A stretch of DNA of 6,773 nt from an uncultured Olsenella sp. (lineage in GTDB: Bacteria > Actinomycetota > Coriobacteriia > Coriobacteriales > Atopobiaceae). The notes beneath the pieces were generated by a model that saw nothing but the letters and a program-made list of their open reading frames with translations, ran no database searches and was not told the origin of the DNA. The stretch covers positions 1-6,773 of the forward strand of contig URLM01000069.1 of assembly GCA_900548775.1 (NCBI GenBank), given 5' to 3'. The translations under genes were made by a program, and so were the position numbers. The number at the start of each line of letters is the position of its first letter. Within the stretch, counting starts at the first letter, position 1. Positions 1 through 6,208 of this stretch are shown here, in pieces.

Positions 1-1925
1 CCGACGCGCAGCTCGTAGGCGCCGCCCTCGACCTCCCAGGCGTCTGTGGCCACGTTGAAGTAGCGGAACGCCTTGTCGTCCAGGGCGATGCTCACCCGCT
101 TGCTCTCGTGCGGTGCAAGCTCCACGCGGGCAAAGCCCTTGAGCTCCTGGGCGGCACGGAACACGCTGTGATCAGGCTTGGCAACGTAGAGCTGGCAGAC
201 CTCGACGCCCGCGCAGGTGCCGTCGTTGGTGAGGGTGAAGGTCACGCCTTCGGGCGTGGCCTTGAGGTCGCTGTACGAGAAGCTCGTGTACGAGAGGCCA
301 TAGCCAAACGGGTACGCGACCTCGACGCCCGCCGTCTTGTAGTAGCGATAGCCCACATAGATGCCCTCGCGGTACTCGGCGCTCATGCCCTGTGCCGGGA
401 AGCGGTCCGCCGTGGGGGTGTCCTCCAGGCGCTTCGGCCAGGTCTCCGTGAGCTTGCCCGAGGGGTTCACGCGCCCGCACACCAGATCGAGCGCCGCACC
501 GGCGCCGGCCTGGCCGCCAAGGGCAAGATAGAGCACCGCGCGGGCGTCGGCGACCCAGTCGGTCTCAACGCAGGAGCCGGCCGAGAGGAGCACCACCACG
601 TTGGGATTCGCCTGCGCGATGGCGTGCAGGAACTCAACCTGGTTGTCGTTCAGGCGCATGTTGCGACGGTCCGCGCCCTCGGACTCAGCGATCTCGTCAA
701 GTGCCAGGCACGCGATGACAACGTCGGCGTGCTTCGCCAGGTCCACGGCGGCGTCGCGCTTGCCAGCGTCGTCGCCACCATGACGGAGGAAGCCCTGCTC
801 ATACCCAACGAGCGTGAGGCCGCTCTCCCCCACCAGGTCGAGCATGTTGTCCACCTGCGTGGAGTTGACCGCGGAAGATCCGGCACCCTGGTAGCGAGGC
901 TCGCGGGCGAAGTCGCCCACGAGGGCCACCTTCGTTCCCGCCGCAAGCGGGAGCAGCGACTCCTCGTTCTTGAGGAGCACCGCGCCCTCGGCAGCGGCCT
1001 GGCGCGCAAGCTCGTGGTGGGCGGCCTTGTCGAACTCGCCCGTGGCGCCCTCGACGGCAGGGCGAGTGGAGAGGACCAGCTCAAGCGCGTCGTCCACGCA
1101 GCCGTCCAGCACCTCCTCGGAGAGGCGGCCGGAGTGAACAGCTGCCACGAGCTGCCTCACGGAGTCCATGCCAGGCGCGGGCATCTCGAAGGTCGAGCCC
1201 GCCTCCACGCCGGCGACGTGGTCGTTCGAGCCGCCCCAGTCCGTCACCACGGCGCCGTCGAAGCCCCACTCGTCGCGCAGGATGTCGCGAAGGAGGTGGC
1301 GGTTCTCGTTGGCGTAAGTGCCGTTGATCAGGTTGTAGGAGCTCATGATCGACTTTGGGTGAGACTCGCGCACCACGATCTCGAAGGCGGTGAGGTAGTT
1401 TTCGCGAAGGGTTCGCTCGTCAAGCACCGAGTTGGACGCCTGACGACGTGTCTCCTGGCTGTTTGCGGCAAAGTGCTTGGGGCAGGCGGCAACGCCCTTG
1501 GATTGGATGCCTCGCACGTACGACGCGGCCATCTTGCCCGCAAGGTAGGGGTCCTCGGAGAAGTACTCGAAGTTGCGTCCGCAGAGCGGCGAGCGCTTCA
1601 TGCAGAGGCCAGGCCCCAGAAGGGTGCCCACACCCTGGGCGGCGGCCTCCTCGCCAAGCGCCTCGCCGATCTTCTCGCCAAGCGCCTCGTCCCAGGTGTT
1701 GGCCACCGTGACCGCCGTAGGGAAGCAGGTGGCCGGCTCGGAGCCCGCGATTCCCAGGTGGTCTGCCGCACCAAGCTGGTGGCGCAGGCCGTTGGGGCCG
1801 TCGGAGAACTCCATCTCAGGAATGCCCAGGCGCTCGGAGCCCCAGGTTCCAAAGGTCGTTGCCCCCTGGAGGAGCGCGCACTTCTCCTCCAGAGTCATCT
1901 TCCCGATCAGGTCCGCATGCTTCAT
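1..1925 (-). CDS. GH3 family beta-glucosidase, C-terminus cut by window edge
   Basis: Read on the minus strand, this frame is open from ATG 1923-1925 to the window edge (641 codons, no stop). It should hydrolyse beta-linked glucosides, releasing glucose. Seen: an N-terminal start MKHADLIGKMTLEEK; G-R-N-F-E-Y-F-S-E-D-P at about 117-126; C-P-K-H-F near 148-152; the nucleophile motif V-V-T-D-W with Asp229; S-E-G-A-D-R near 415-420, with Glu416 the expected acid/base; and Y-P-F-G-Y-G-L-S-Y at about 535, which opens the C-terminal fibronectin-III-like domain. Order and spacing fit the three-part GH3 enzymes of roughly 700-800 residues, so about 60-150 residues are missing. There is no signal peptide, so it is probably cytoplasmic and would act on imported glucosides. 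The start is supported by GAGGGAG at 1934-1940, 8 nt upstream. It is transcribed divergently from the two-component operon. Exact substrate cannot be told; other GH3 activities such as beta-xylosidase remain possible. Confidence 0.95.
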   Translation of the reverse strand, partial: MKHADLIGKMTLEEKCALLQGATTFGTWGSERLGIPEMEFSDGPNGLRHQLGAADHLGIAGSEPATCFPTAVTVANTWDEALGEKIGEALGEEAAAQGVGTLLGPGLCMKRSPLCGRNFEYFSEDPYLAGKMAASYVRGIQSKGVAACPKHFAANSQETRRQASNSVLDERTLRENYLTAFEIVVRESHPKSIMSSYNLINGTYANENRHLLRDILRDEWGFDGAVVTDWGGSNDHVAGVEAGSTFEMPAPGMDSVRQLVAAVHSGRLSEEVLDGCVDDALELVLSTRPAVEGATGEFDKAAHHELARQAAAEGAVLLKNEESLLPLAAGTKVALVGDFAREPRYQGAGSSAVNSTQVDNMLDLVGESGLTLVGYEQGFLRHGGDDAGKRDAAVDLAKHADVVIACLALDEIAESEGADRRNMRLNDNQVEFLHAIAQANPNVVVLLSAGSCVETDWVADARAVLYLALGGQAGAGAALDLVCGRVNPSGKLTETWPKRLEDTPTADRFPAQGMSAEYREGIYVGYRYYKTAGVEVAYPFGYGLSYTSFSYSDLKATPEGVTFTLTNDGTCAGVEVCQLYVAKPDHSVFRAAQELKGFARVELAPHESKRVSIALDDKAFRYFNVATDAWEVEGGAYELRV

Positions 1926-1941
1926 CGAATCCGCTCCCTCG

Positions 1942-1970
1942 CATATATGGCGCCCGGACGCGCCCCTCAA
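1942..1970 (-). promoter_or_regulatory. Candidate sigma-70 promoter of the GH3 gene
   Basis: On the minus strand TTGAGG (1965-1970) and TATATG (1942-1947) are separated by exactly 17 bp. The predicted transcript start, near 1935, would leave only about 10 nt before the ATG and would cut into the ribosome-binding site. The element may therefore be slightly off, or the message may have a very short leader. The -35 lies inside the LytTR-like tandem repeat. Confidence 0.35.
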
Positions 1971-1983
1971 CTGCCTCAACTGT
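1965..1983 (-). promoter_or_regulatory. Tandem 9-bp repeat resembling LytTR half-sites
   Basis: The plus strand carries CCTCAACTG twice with no gap (1965-1973 and 1974-1982). On the minus strand this contains ACAGTTGAG (1975-1983) followed directly by GCAGTTGAG (1966-1974). The first unit fits the general LytTR half-site pattern [TA][AC][CA]GTTN[AG][TG] at every position; the second misses only the first base. Known LytTR sites such as AgrA boxes are direct repeats about 21 bp apart centre to centre, whereas these are 9 bp apart, so the spacing is atypical. The position over the GH3 -35, with a LytTR regulator encoded next door, makes regulation plausible but unproven. Confidence 0.4.
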
Positions 1984-2007
1984 AGGTCCCCTCTCGGCGA
2001 GCCAGCG

Positions 2008-2022
2008 GAATGTGGCACATTC
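2008..2022. promoter_or_regulatory. Perfect 15-bp palindrome, candidate operator
   Basis: GAATGTG-G-CACATTC is a perfect inverted repeat with 7-bp arms around one central base. It lies about 85-100 bp upstream of the GH3 start and 38 bp beyond the candidate -35. The length and symmetry suit a dimeric helix-turn-helix regulator, for example a LacI, GntR or CRP-type protein; the sequence does not tell which. It is not a LytTR site, since those are direct repeats. Confidence 0.4.
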
Positions 2023-2119
2023 GGTCTGTCGCATGCCACGAATGGCCATCACCGCGGCCATCCGCTCACGGACAAAAGAACTCGTCGAGACGGGAGAATG
2101 CTCTCCATCCGTAACAGTA

Positions 2120-2140
2120 GGCGGGAGGATTCGCCCCGCC
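2120..2140. repeat. GC-rich hairpin in the divergent intergenic region
   Basis: GGCGGG (2120-2125) and CCCGCC (2135-2140) form a 6-bp perfect stem with a 9-nt loop. No T-run follows on either strand, so it is not a standard intrinsic terminator. If the regulator message starts upstream of it, this would be a leader hairpin; otherwise it may be incidental in GC-rich DNA. Confidence 0.25.
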
Positions 2141-2285
2141 ACCCGAAGGTCGTAATCCGTCAAAACTGGGTCGCGGACTGCAACGGCGCCACGCAGACGC
2201 GCGGCGGTCGGCAGAAACGACGCCCCGGCAATCTCGCGTGCGCGCCGTCCTTCGCGTACCATGTTATGGGGAATGGAGGGCTTTC

Positions 2286-2996
2286 ATGTATCGCATACTC
2301 ATGGTCGAAGACGACGAGCGCGAGGCCGAGACGCTTCGCCACAGCCTCGAGCGTTATGCGCGCGAGAACAGCGTGGAGTTCCAGGTGAGCTGGGAGAAGT
2401 CCGCGCTGGGAGCCACCTCGGGGGACACGAAGTTCGACCTCATCTTCATGGACATTGGGCTGCCAGGCATCAACGGCATGGAGGCGGCCACGCTCATCCG
2501 TACCTACGACTCGGAGACGCCCATCATCTTTGTGACCAACCTCGCGCAGTATGCGGTGCGCGGCTACGAGGTGGACGCCCTGGACTTCGTGGTTAAGCCC
2601 GTCTCGTACTACAACTTCAAGATGCGCATGGACAAGGCGATGCGCATCCTGAAGCGCAACTCGGGCACCAACGTGGTCGTGACCTCCCATGACGGTCTGC
2701 GCGTGATTCCCGCCGCAGAGCTGGTTGCCGTCGAGGTCTCGAACCACAGCCTGGTCTACCATCTCGCTGACGGCAGCACCTACGTGGTGCGTGGCAGCCT
2801 CTCCAAGACGGAGGAGGAGCTGTCGCAGGCGCCGTTCGTGCGCATCTCGAACAGCTGTCTGCTCAACATGGCATACGTGCGCACCGTGACGGGATCGGAG
2901 GTGCGCACCACCACGGGCGAGACGTACTTCTTCAGCAGGTCGCGCCGACGCGCGGCGGTCGACGAGATAGCCAAGTACCTCGGCGGATCGATCTGA
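2286..2996 (+). CDS. LytTR-family response regulator
   Basis: A 236-residue transcription factor of the AgrA/LytR class. The receiver domain (about 1-122) has the acidic pair Asp9-Asp10, the phosphoacceptor Asp56 in F-M-D-I-G-L-P-G, Thr84 and Lys104 in V-V-K-P, so phosphorylation should work normally. A LytTR DNA-binding domain follows (about 128-235), recognisable from F-V-R-I-S-N-S-C-L-L-N at 184-194. The start is ATG 2286, preceded by GGAGGG at 2275-2280 with 5 nt spacing; the upstream in-frame GTG at 2238 would add 16 residues ahead of the usual receiver beginning and has no such site. The stop overlaps the next gene's start by one base, so it is co-translated with the two sensor kinases, whose phosphate it should receive. 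Targets are unknown; the divergent GH3 promoter is a candidate because of LytTR-like half-sites there. Confidence 0.95.
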   Translation: MYRILMVEDDEREAETLRHSLERYARENSVEFQVSWEKSALGATSGDTKFDLIFMDIGLPGINGMEAATLIRTYDSETPIIFVTNLAQYAVRGYEVDALDFVVKPVSYYNFKMRMDKAMRILKRNSGTNVVVTSHDGLRVIPAAELVAVEVSNHSLVYHLADGSTYVVRGSLSKTEEELSQAPFVRISNSCLLNMAYVRTVTGSEVRTTTGETYFFSRSRRRAAVDEIAKYLGGSI

Positions 2997-4327
2997 TGGA
3001 CGCCTCCCTTGCGGCAAGCGCGCTCGAGACGGTCGCGCAGATCGCGGCGGCCATGCTCGTCTTCGCCTGGCCCCTCCCCCGAAGGCCTCGCTTCTGGGCG
3101 CGCCTTGCCGGGCTCGCCACGGCGGCCGCCGTGCTCACGCTGGTGGGCGTCGCCATTGCCGGCGCCACGGGCCTGTCCTCCAACATGGGGCCCAATCGGG
3201 TACTCGGGGAGCTCGTTCTCTTCTCGCTCGTGCTCGTGCTTGCGGTGCCGGTGCTTCTCGCCCTCTTTGACACCTCGGTGTGGGTCGCCCTCTTCTTTGC
3301 CACGACGGGCTACACCCTGCAGAACCTCGCGTCGGGAGCGGAAGGCCTGCTCGTCTTTTTGCGGGGCGCGCGCCCACTTCCGCTTGGGTTTGCGGAGGGC
3401 GCGGCCGTGACCTGCATCGTCTACGTCCTGGGATACCTTGCCTTCGCGCTGCCGGTGAGGCGCCGCCGTCTCACCGACGTCGAGGACCACGCGATGCTCG
3501 TCGTGGTGGCGGCGGTGATCCTGGTGGTCATCGCCTTCGACCTGGTGAACAAGTCGCTTCCCGCGCTCGGCGCAAGCAGGAACGACGTGGTGCTCCTGCG
3601 CGTGGTCCATGGCATTGTCTGCGTGTTCATGCTCACCGTGGAGTTCGAGCTTCTCTACACGAGAAGCCTGCGGACAAACGTCGCCGCCATGGAGCGCGCC
3701 CGTACCGACGACGCCAAGGGCCTTGCGGCCTCGCGGGCAAACGCCCAGGCGATCAACGTGCGCATGCACGACATCCGCCACCAGCTGCGCGACCTCGAGG
3801 CCTTGGACTTCGTGGGAGCAGACGCCCTTGCGGACCTGGAGCGCCAGCTGAGCGTCTACGATTCCGCCGTGAAGACCGGAAACGTTGCCCTGGACACCGT
3901 GCTCACCGAGAAGGGGCTGGTGTGCGAGCGCGAGGGCATCTCGCTTGGCTGCGTGGCCGACGGGGACGCGCTCTCGTTCATGGCCCCTGCGGACATCTAC
4001 TCGCTCTTTGGCGACGCCGTCGACAACGCGATCGAGGCGGTGCAGAAGCTCGACGACCCCGACAAGCGCGTGATCGACCTGACGGTGAGAAGCACCGGTG
4101 GCATGGTGAGCGCGCACGTCGAGAACTACTTCCGTGGAGACGTGCGGCTCTCAAACGGGCTGCCGCTCGCACAGGGGGGCCAGGACGCCCGTGGCTTTGG
4201 CGCACGCCACATGCGCGCCGTCGCCGAGCGCTATGGCGGCTCCATCACCACCAGCACTGCGGGCGACCTCTTCCGTCTGGACGTGCTCATCCCGCTTCCG
4301 ACTGGCAGGGGGGTGACGGGAAGGTGA
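2996..4327 (+). CDS. Polytopic GHKL sensor histidine kinase (first of pair)
   Basis: A 443-residue membrane sensor kinase of the group that partners LytTR regulators (AgrC-like architecture). About seven hydrophobic segments fill residues 8-220, including V-A-L-F-F-A-T-T-G-Y-T-L-Q-N-L-A-S at 97-113. A linker follows, then the dimerisation/phosphoacceptor helix R-M-H-D-I-R-H-Q-L with His258, matching the H-D-x-K-H-Q motif usual in this family. The GHKL ATPase domain (about 295-437) has I-Y-S-L-F-G-D-A-V-D-N-A-I-E-A-V (N-box) and R-G-F-G (G-box, 399-402). Oddity: the first N-box position, normally Asn and involved in Mg-ATP binding, is Asp340; the later Asp343-Asn344 are kept. Its ATG overlaps the regulator's TGA by one base, with no strong ribosome-binding site, so translation is probably coupled. 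Paralogous to the next gene. The ligand is unknown. Confidence 0.93.
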   Translation: MDASLAASALETVAQIAAAMLVFAWPLPRRPRFWARLAGLATAAAVLTLVGVAIAGATGLSSNMGPNRVLGELVLFSLVLVLAVPVLLALFDTSVWVALFFATTGYTLQNLASGAEGLLVFLRGARPLPLGFAEGAAVTCIVYVLGYLAFALPVRRRRLTDVEDHAMLVVVAAVILVVIAFDLVNKSLPALGASRNDVVLLRVVHGIVCVFMLTVEFELLYTRSLRTNVAAMERARTDDAKGLAASRANAQAINVRMHDIRHQLRDLEALDFVGADALADLERQLSVYDSAVKTGNVALDTVLTEKGLVCEREGISLGCVADGDALSFMAPADIYSLFGDAVDNAIEAVQKLDDPDKRVIDLTVRSTGGMVSAHVENYFRGDVRLSNGLPLAQGGQDARGFGARHMRAVAERYGGSITTSTAGDLFRLDVLIPLPTGRGVTGR

Positions 4328-5673
4328 ACTCGATCGTCGCAGCCATCATGACAAGGGCGGCGCTCATTCTTGCCGTAACCATCTCCTCTCAGCTCATGCT
4401 GGCCGTGGGGATGTTCGCGATGCTCCTTCCCCAGCGCAGCCACGTCGTGACGCGTGCGGTTGTGTCCTGCGCGGCGATTCTGCTCGTCTCGTTTTTGCTC
4501 TACAGGAACTCCCTTGTGCTCTCGGTCTTCTCAACCCGGGCGGCATCGTTTGTGGCGGAGGCGCTGGACTTTGTCGCCATGCTCGCGCTTATCGTCGCGG
4601 CGCTGGTCTTCTGCTACAAGGTGTCCATATGGACGGCGCTCTTCTGCGCGACGGCGGGCTATATCATCCAGAACCTCGCGAGCTGCGTGACCTACTCGGC
4701 GTTCCTTGTCTTCGAGGGCACGGGGACCAACATGTCGAGCCCCCTCTTCATTCCACTCAACCTGCTAGGGGTGGCCCTGGTCTACCCGGTGTGCTCCTGG
4801 TTCTTCGTGAGGCCAATCCGAAGAAACGGCCTGGTGGAGATCGAGAACAAGCAGATTCTTCTGGTGCTCGCGCTGGTTGTCCTCATCGCCATTGTCTTTG
4901 ACATGGAGAACAAGCACCTGTTCGAGGCGGGCATTCCCATCCAGCTGGTCATGGTCCTGCGCGCCGTGCACGACGTGATCTGCGTCTTTGCCCTGGTGCT
5001 TGAGTTCGAGATGCTCTACTCGCGGCAGCTTGAATCTGACGTGGCAACGCTCGAGCGCATGGACGCAGACCAGGAGAACCACTACAACCTCATGCGCGAG
5101 AGCGTGGAGGCGGTGAACGCACGCATGGAGACGCTTCGCCGGCGCGTGCGTGCGGCTGCGCGCGAGGGCGGGGCCGACGCGGCAAAGCTCGAGGAGCTGG
5201 CAAGCGAGACGCGCATGTCCGAGCTGAGGCTCAAGACCGGAAATGACGCGCTTGACGCGCTGCTCTTCGTGAAGGGTCTGGTGTGCGAGCGCGAGGGGGT
5301 CACGCTCTCGTGCATCGCGGACGGCTCGGCGCTTGCGTTCATGGACCCCGTGGACATCTACTCGCTGGTGGGAAACGCCCTCGACAACTCGCTGGAGGCG
5401 GTGCGCAAGGTGGCCGACCCCGAGAAGCGCGCAATTGGCCTGGTGGCGCGTCGCACGGGCGGGATGCTCACGCTCAACGTGACAAACTACTTCGACGGCA
5501 ACGTGACGATGGTGGACGGCTTGCCCCAGACCACGGCGGCCGACCCGACCGGACATGGGCTGGGCTCCCGCTCCATGCGCGACGTTGCCGAGAAGTACGG
5601 CGGCAGTGTGACCTTCAGCAGCGACGGCGACGTCTTCCACGTGAACGTGCTGGTGCCGATCCCGGAGGGGTAG
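4324..5673 (+). CDS. Polytopic GHKL sensor kinase paralogue lacking the phosphoacceptor His
   Basis: A 449-residue paralogue of the preceding kinase. Similarity runs through the membrane part (A-L-F-C-A-T-A-G-Y-I-I-Q-N-L-A-S at 105-120; F-D-M-E-N-K near 192-197; V-L-R-A-V-H-D-V-I-C at 211-220) and the ATPase domain. At the phosphoacceptor helix, N-A-R-M-E-T-L-R-R-R-V aligns without gaps to N-V-R-M-H-D-I-R-H-Q-L of the neighbour, so the phosphorylated His is Glu269 (codon 5128-5130) and the second His is Arg273. The ATP site looks intact: N-box G-N-A-L-D-N-S-L-E-A-V with Asn351 and Asn355, and G-box G-H-G-L-G at 410-414. It is probably not a self-phosphorylating kinase but may phosphorylate or tune its neighbour in a heterodimer. 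Start chosen is GTG 4324, in a GTGA overlap with the previous stop and with AGGGGGG at 4307-4313 upstream; ATG 4348 is an alternative with no ribosome-binding site. Confidence 0.92.
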   Translation: MNSIVAAIMTRAALILAVTISSQLMLAVGMFAMLLPQRSHVVTRAVVSCAAILLVSFLLYRNSLVLSVFSTRAASFVAEALDFVAMLALIVAALVFCYKVSIWTALFCATAGYIIQNLASCVTYSAFLVFEGTGTNMSSPLFIPLNLLGVALVYPVCSWFFVRPIRRNGLVEIENKQILLVLALVVLIAIVFDMENKHLFEAGIPIQLVMVLRAVHDVICVFALVLEFEMLYSRQLESDVATLERMDADQENHYNLMRESVEAVNARMETLRRRVRAAAREGGADAAKLEELASETRMSELRLKTGNDALDALLFVKGLVCEREGVTLSCIADGSALAFMDPVDIYSLVGNALDNSLEAVRKVADPEKRAIGLVARRTGGMLTLNVTNYFDGNVTMVDGLPQTTAADPTGHGLGSRSMRDVAEKYGGSVTFSSDGDVFHVNVLVPIPEG

Positions 5674-5690
5674 CGGTGCGTTCGAGCGAC

Positions 5691-5744
5691 GGGGCAGTTC
5701 CCCCGGCCGCCAAACGGCGCAGCAGCTCCCCCAGCCGCTGCCCC
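5691..5744. repeat. GC-rich inverted repeat after the kinase operon
   Basis: GGGGCAG (5691-5697) and CTGCCCC (5738-5744) are perfect 7-bp arms 40 nt apart, enclosing smaller complementary stretches (GCCG/CGGC near 5706-5718; GCAGC/GCTGC near 5719-5741). It sits 17 bp after the second kinase's stop and could fold in the 3' end of the operon message. It lacks a T-run, so classical intrinsic termination is not supported. Confidence 0.3.
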
Positions 5745-5751
5745 AGGAGCC

Positions 5752-5814
5752 ACTGAGAAGGAAATCGACACATAACGCAGTTCTTAGCAATGAAGACGTC
5801 AATTTCCTTCTCAG
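5752..5814 (+). repeat. Palindromic repeat element, left copy
   Basis: A 63-bp imperfect palindrome. The outer arms CTGAGAAGGAAATCGAC (5753-5769) and GTCAATTTCCTTCTCAG (5798-5814) are complementary at 16 of 17 positions, around a 28-nt centre containing GTTCTTAG (5780-5787). A homologous element lies in inverted orientation at 6552-6616: positions 5752-5787 match the reverse complement of 6581-6616 at 32 of 36 positions without gaps. The two copies bracket the toxin-antitoxin pair. No T-run follows, so a terminator role is doubtful. It may be a dispersed REP- or MITE-like element of this genome. Confidence 0.8.
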
Positions 5815-5892
5815 CACTACATCGGTCAATCAACAACGCCAGCTCAGTTGACCCTCACCCCCCAGAGGGACTCCTCGGGCAACCTCCTGCCG

Positions 5893-5909
5893 TGGTACTA
5901 TTTGGCCAC
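5893..5909 (+). promoter_or_regulatory. Candidate extended -10 promoter and operator of the antitoxin gene
   Basis: TGGTACTAT (5893-5901) reads as an extended -10 element (TG, one base, TACTAT). No convincing -35 sits at normal spacing; TTGACC at 5848-5853 is much too far upstream to pair with it. Short complementary arms GTGG (5892-5895) and CCAC (5906-5909) flank the -10, where an autoregulating Phd-type antitoxin might bind. The predicted start near 5908 leaves a leader of about 30 nt before the ATG. Confidence 0.3.
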
Positions 5910-5938
5910 AGCGAAAGACACTCATTGAAGGAGTGGCG

Positions 5939-6208
5939 ATGCCGAAAACCGTCCCCATTCGCGACCTCAAGGACACCGCAGCCTTCGCGCGGCTGGTCGA
6001 GGATTCTAATGCCCCGGTGACCGTTACGCGCAACGGGTATGACGCGTTTGTCGTCATGCGAAGCAGTGACTACGACACAATGAGAGAGGAGCTGGCAAAG
6101 GCAAAGCTCCTGCAAATTGTCTCGGGTGCCGATCGCGACTTCGGCGAGGGAAACTACGTCGACGGCGAGCAGTTCGTGAACGACATCAGGTCACGCTATG
6201 GCCTATGA
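5939..6208 (+). CDS. Phd/YefM-family antitoxin
   Basis: An 89-residue type II antitoxin. The N-terminal half (about 1-50) has the Phd/YefM DNA-binding pattern: V-P-I-R-D-L-K-D-T-A-A-F, then the turn into A-P-V-T-V-T-R-N-G-Y-D-A-F-V-V-M and S-D-Y-D. In this family that part dimerises and binds the operon's own operator. The C-terminal half (about 51-89), rich in charged and aromatic residues, would wrap around and neutralise the toxin. ATG 5939 is chosen because GAAGGAG (5927-5933) lies 5 nt before it; an in-frame GTG at 5933 sits inside that site. The 3' end overlaps the toxin gene by 11 nt, the usual antitoxin-first order with coupled translation. The complex probably represses its own promoter. 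Codon use is less GC-biased than in the kinase genes, suggesting separate ancestry. Confidence 0.9.
   Translation: MPKTVPIRDLKDTAAFARLVEDSNAPVTVTRNGYDAFVVMRSSDYDTMREELAKAKLLQIVSGADRDFGEGNYVDGEQFVNDIRSRYGL

Larger units (their letters stand above)
1926..2285. other. Divergent intergenic region between GH3 and regulator operon
   Basis: This 360-bp stretch has no gene I can support on either strand. It contains, from left to right, the GH3 ribosome-binding site and candidate promoter, a 9-bp tandem repeat, a 15-bp perfect palindrome (2008-2022), a small dyad GGAGA-ATGC-TCTCC at 2094-2107, a GC hairpin at 2120-2140, and the ribosome-binding site GGAGGG (2275-2280) of the response regulator. I see no clear sigma-70 promoter for the plus-strand operon; the region just before the regulator has only a weak TATGGG at about 2265-2270. 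Short reading frames here lack ribosome-binding sites and recognisable sequence. Confidence 0.7.

Noticed and set aside
108..1985. Long plus-strand open frame of 625 codons
   Set aside because: It is exactly antisense to the GH3 gene, whose minus-strand translation has every expected motif. The plus-strand product is Arg/Ala/His-rich with no recognisable domain, a usual artefact of GC-rich DNA.
2042..2155. Possible AgrD-like peptide of 37 residues with one Cys (E-T-G-E-C-S-P-S)
   Set aside because: No ribosome-binding site before the ATG, no amphipathic leader and no acidic tail of the AgrD kind, and no AgrB gene nearby.
2099..2388. Open frame of about 97 codons overlapping the regulator start
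   Set aside because: GGGAG is too close to its ATG, it runs out of frame through the regulator, and the product is basic and featureless.
2780..4117. Minus-strand open frame of 445 codons opposite the first kinase
   Set aside because: Antisense shadow of a clearly recognised kinase; low-complexity His/Arg/Glu-rich product without family features. The same applies to minus-strand frames at 2160-3017 and 4765-5829.
3280..4323. Upstream in-frame extension of the second kinase to 797 residues
   Set aside because: The extension overlaps the whole first kinase in another frame and encodes Arg/Pro-rich sequence. The kinase similarity begins at about 4324-4348.
5752..5814. Repeat element read as an intrinsic terminator for the kinase operon
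   Set aside because: The loop is long (28 nt), no T-run follows the stem, and the homologous second copy and conserved core point to a repeat family instead.
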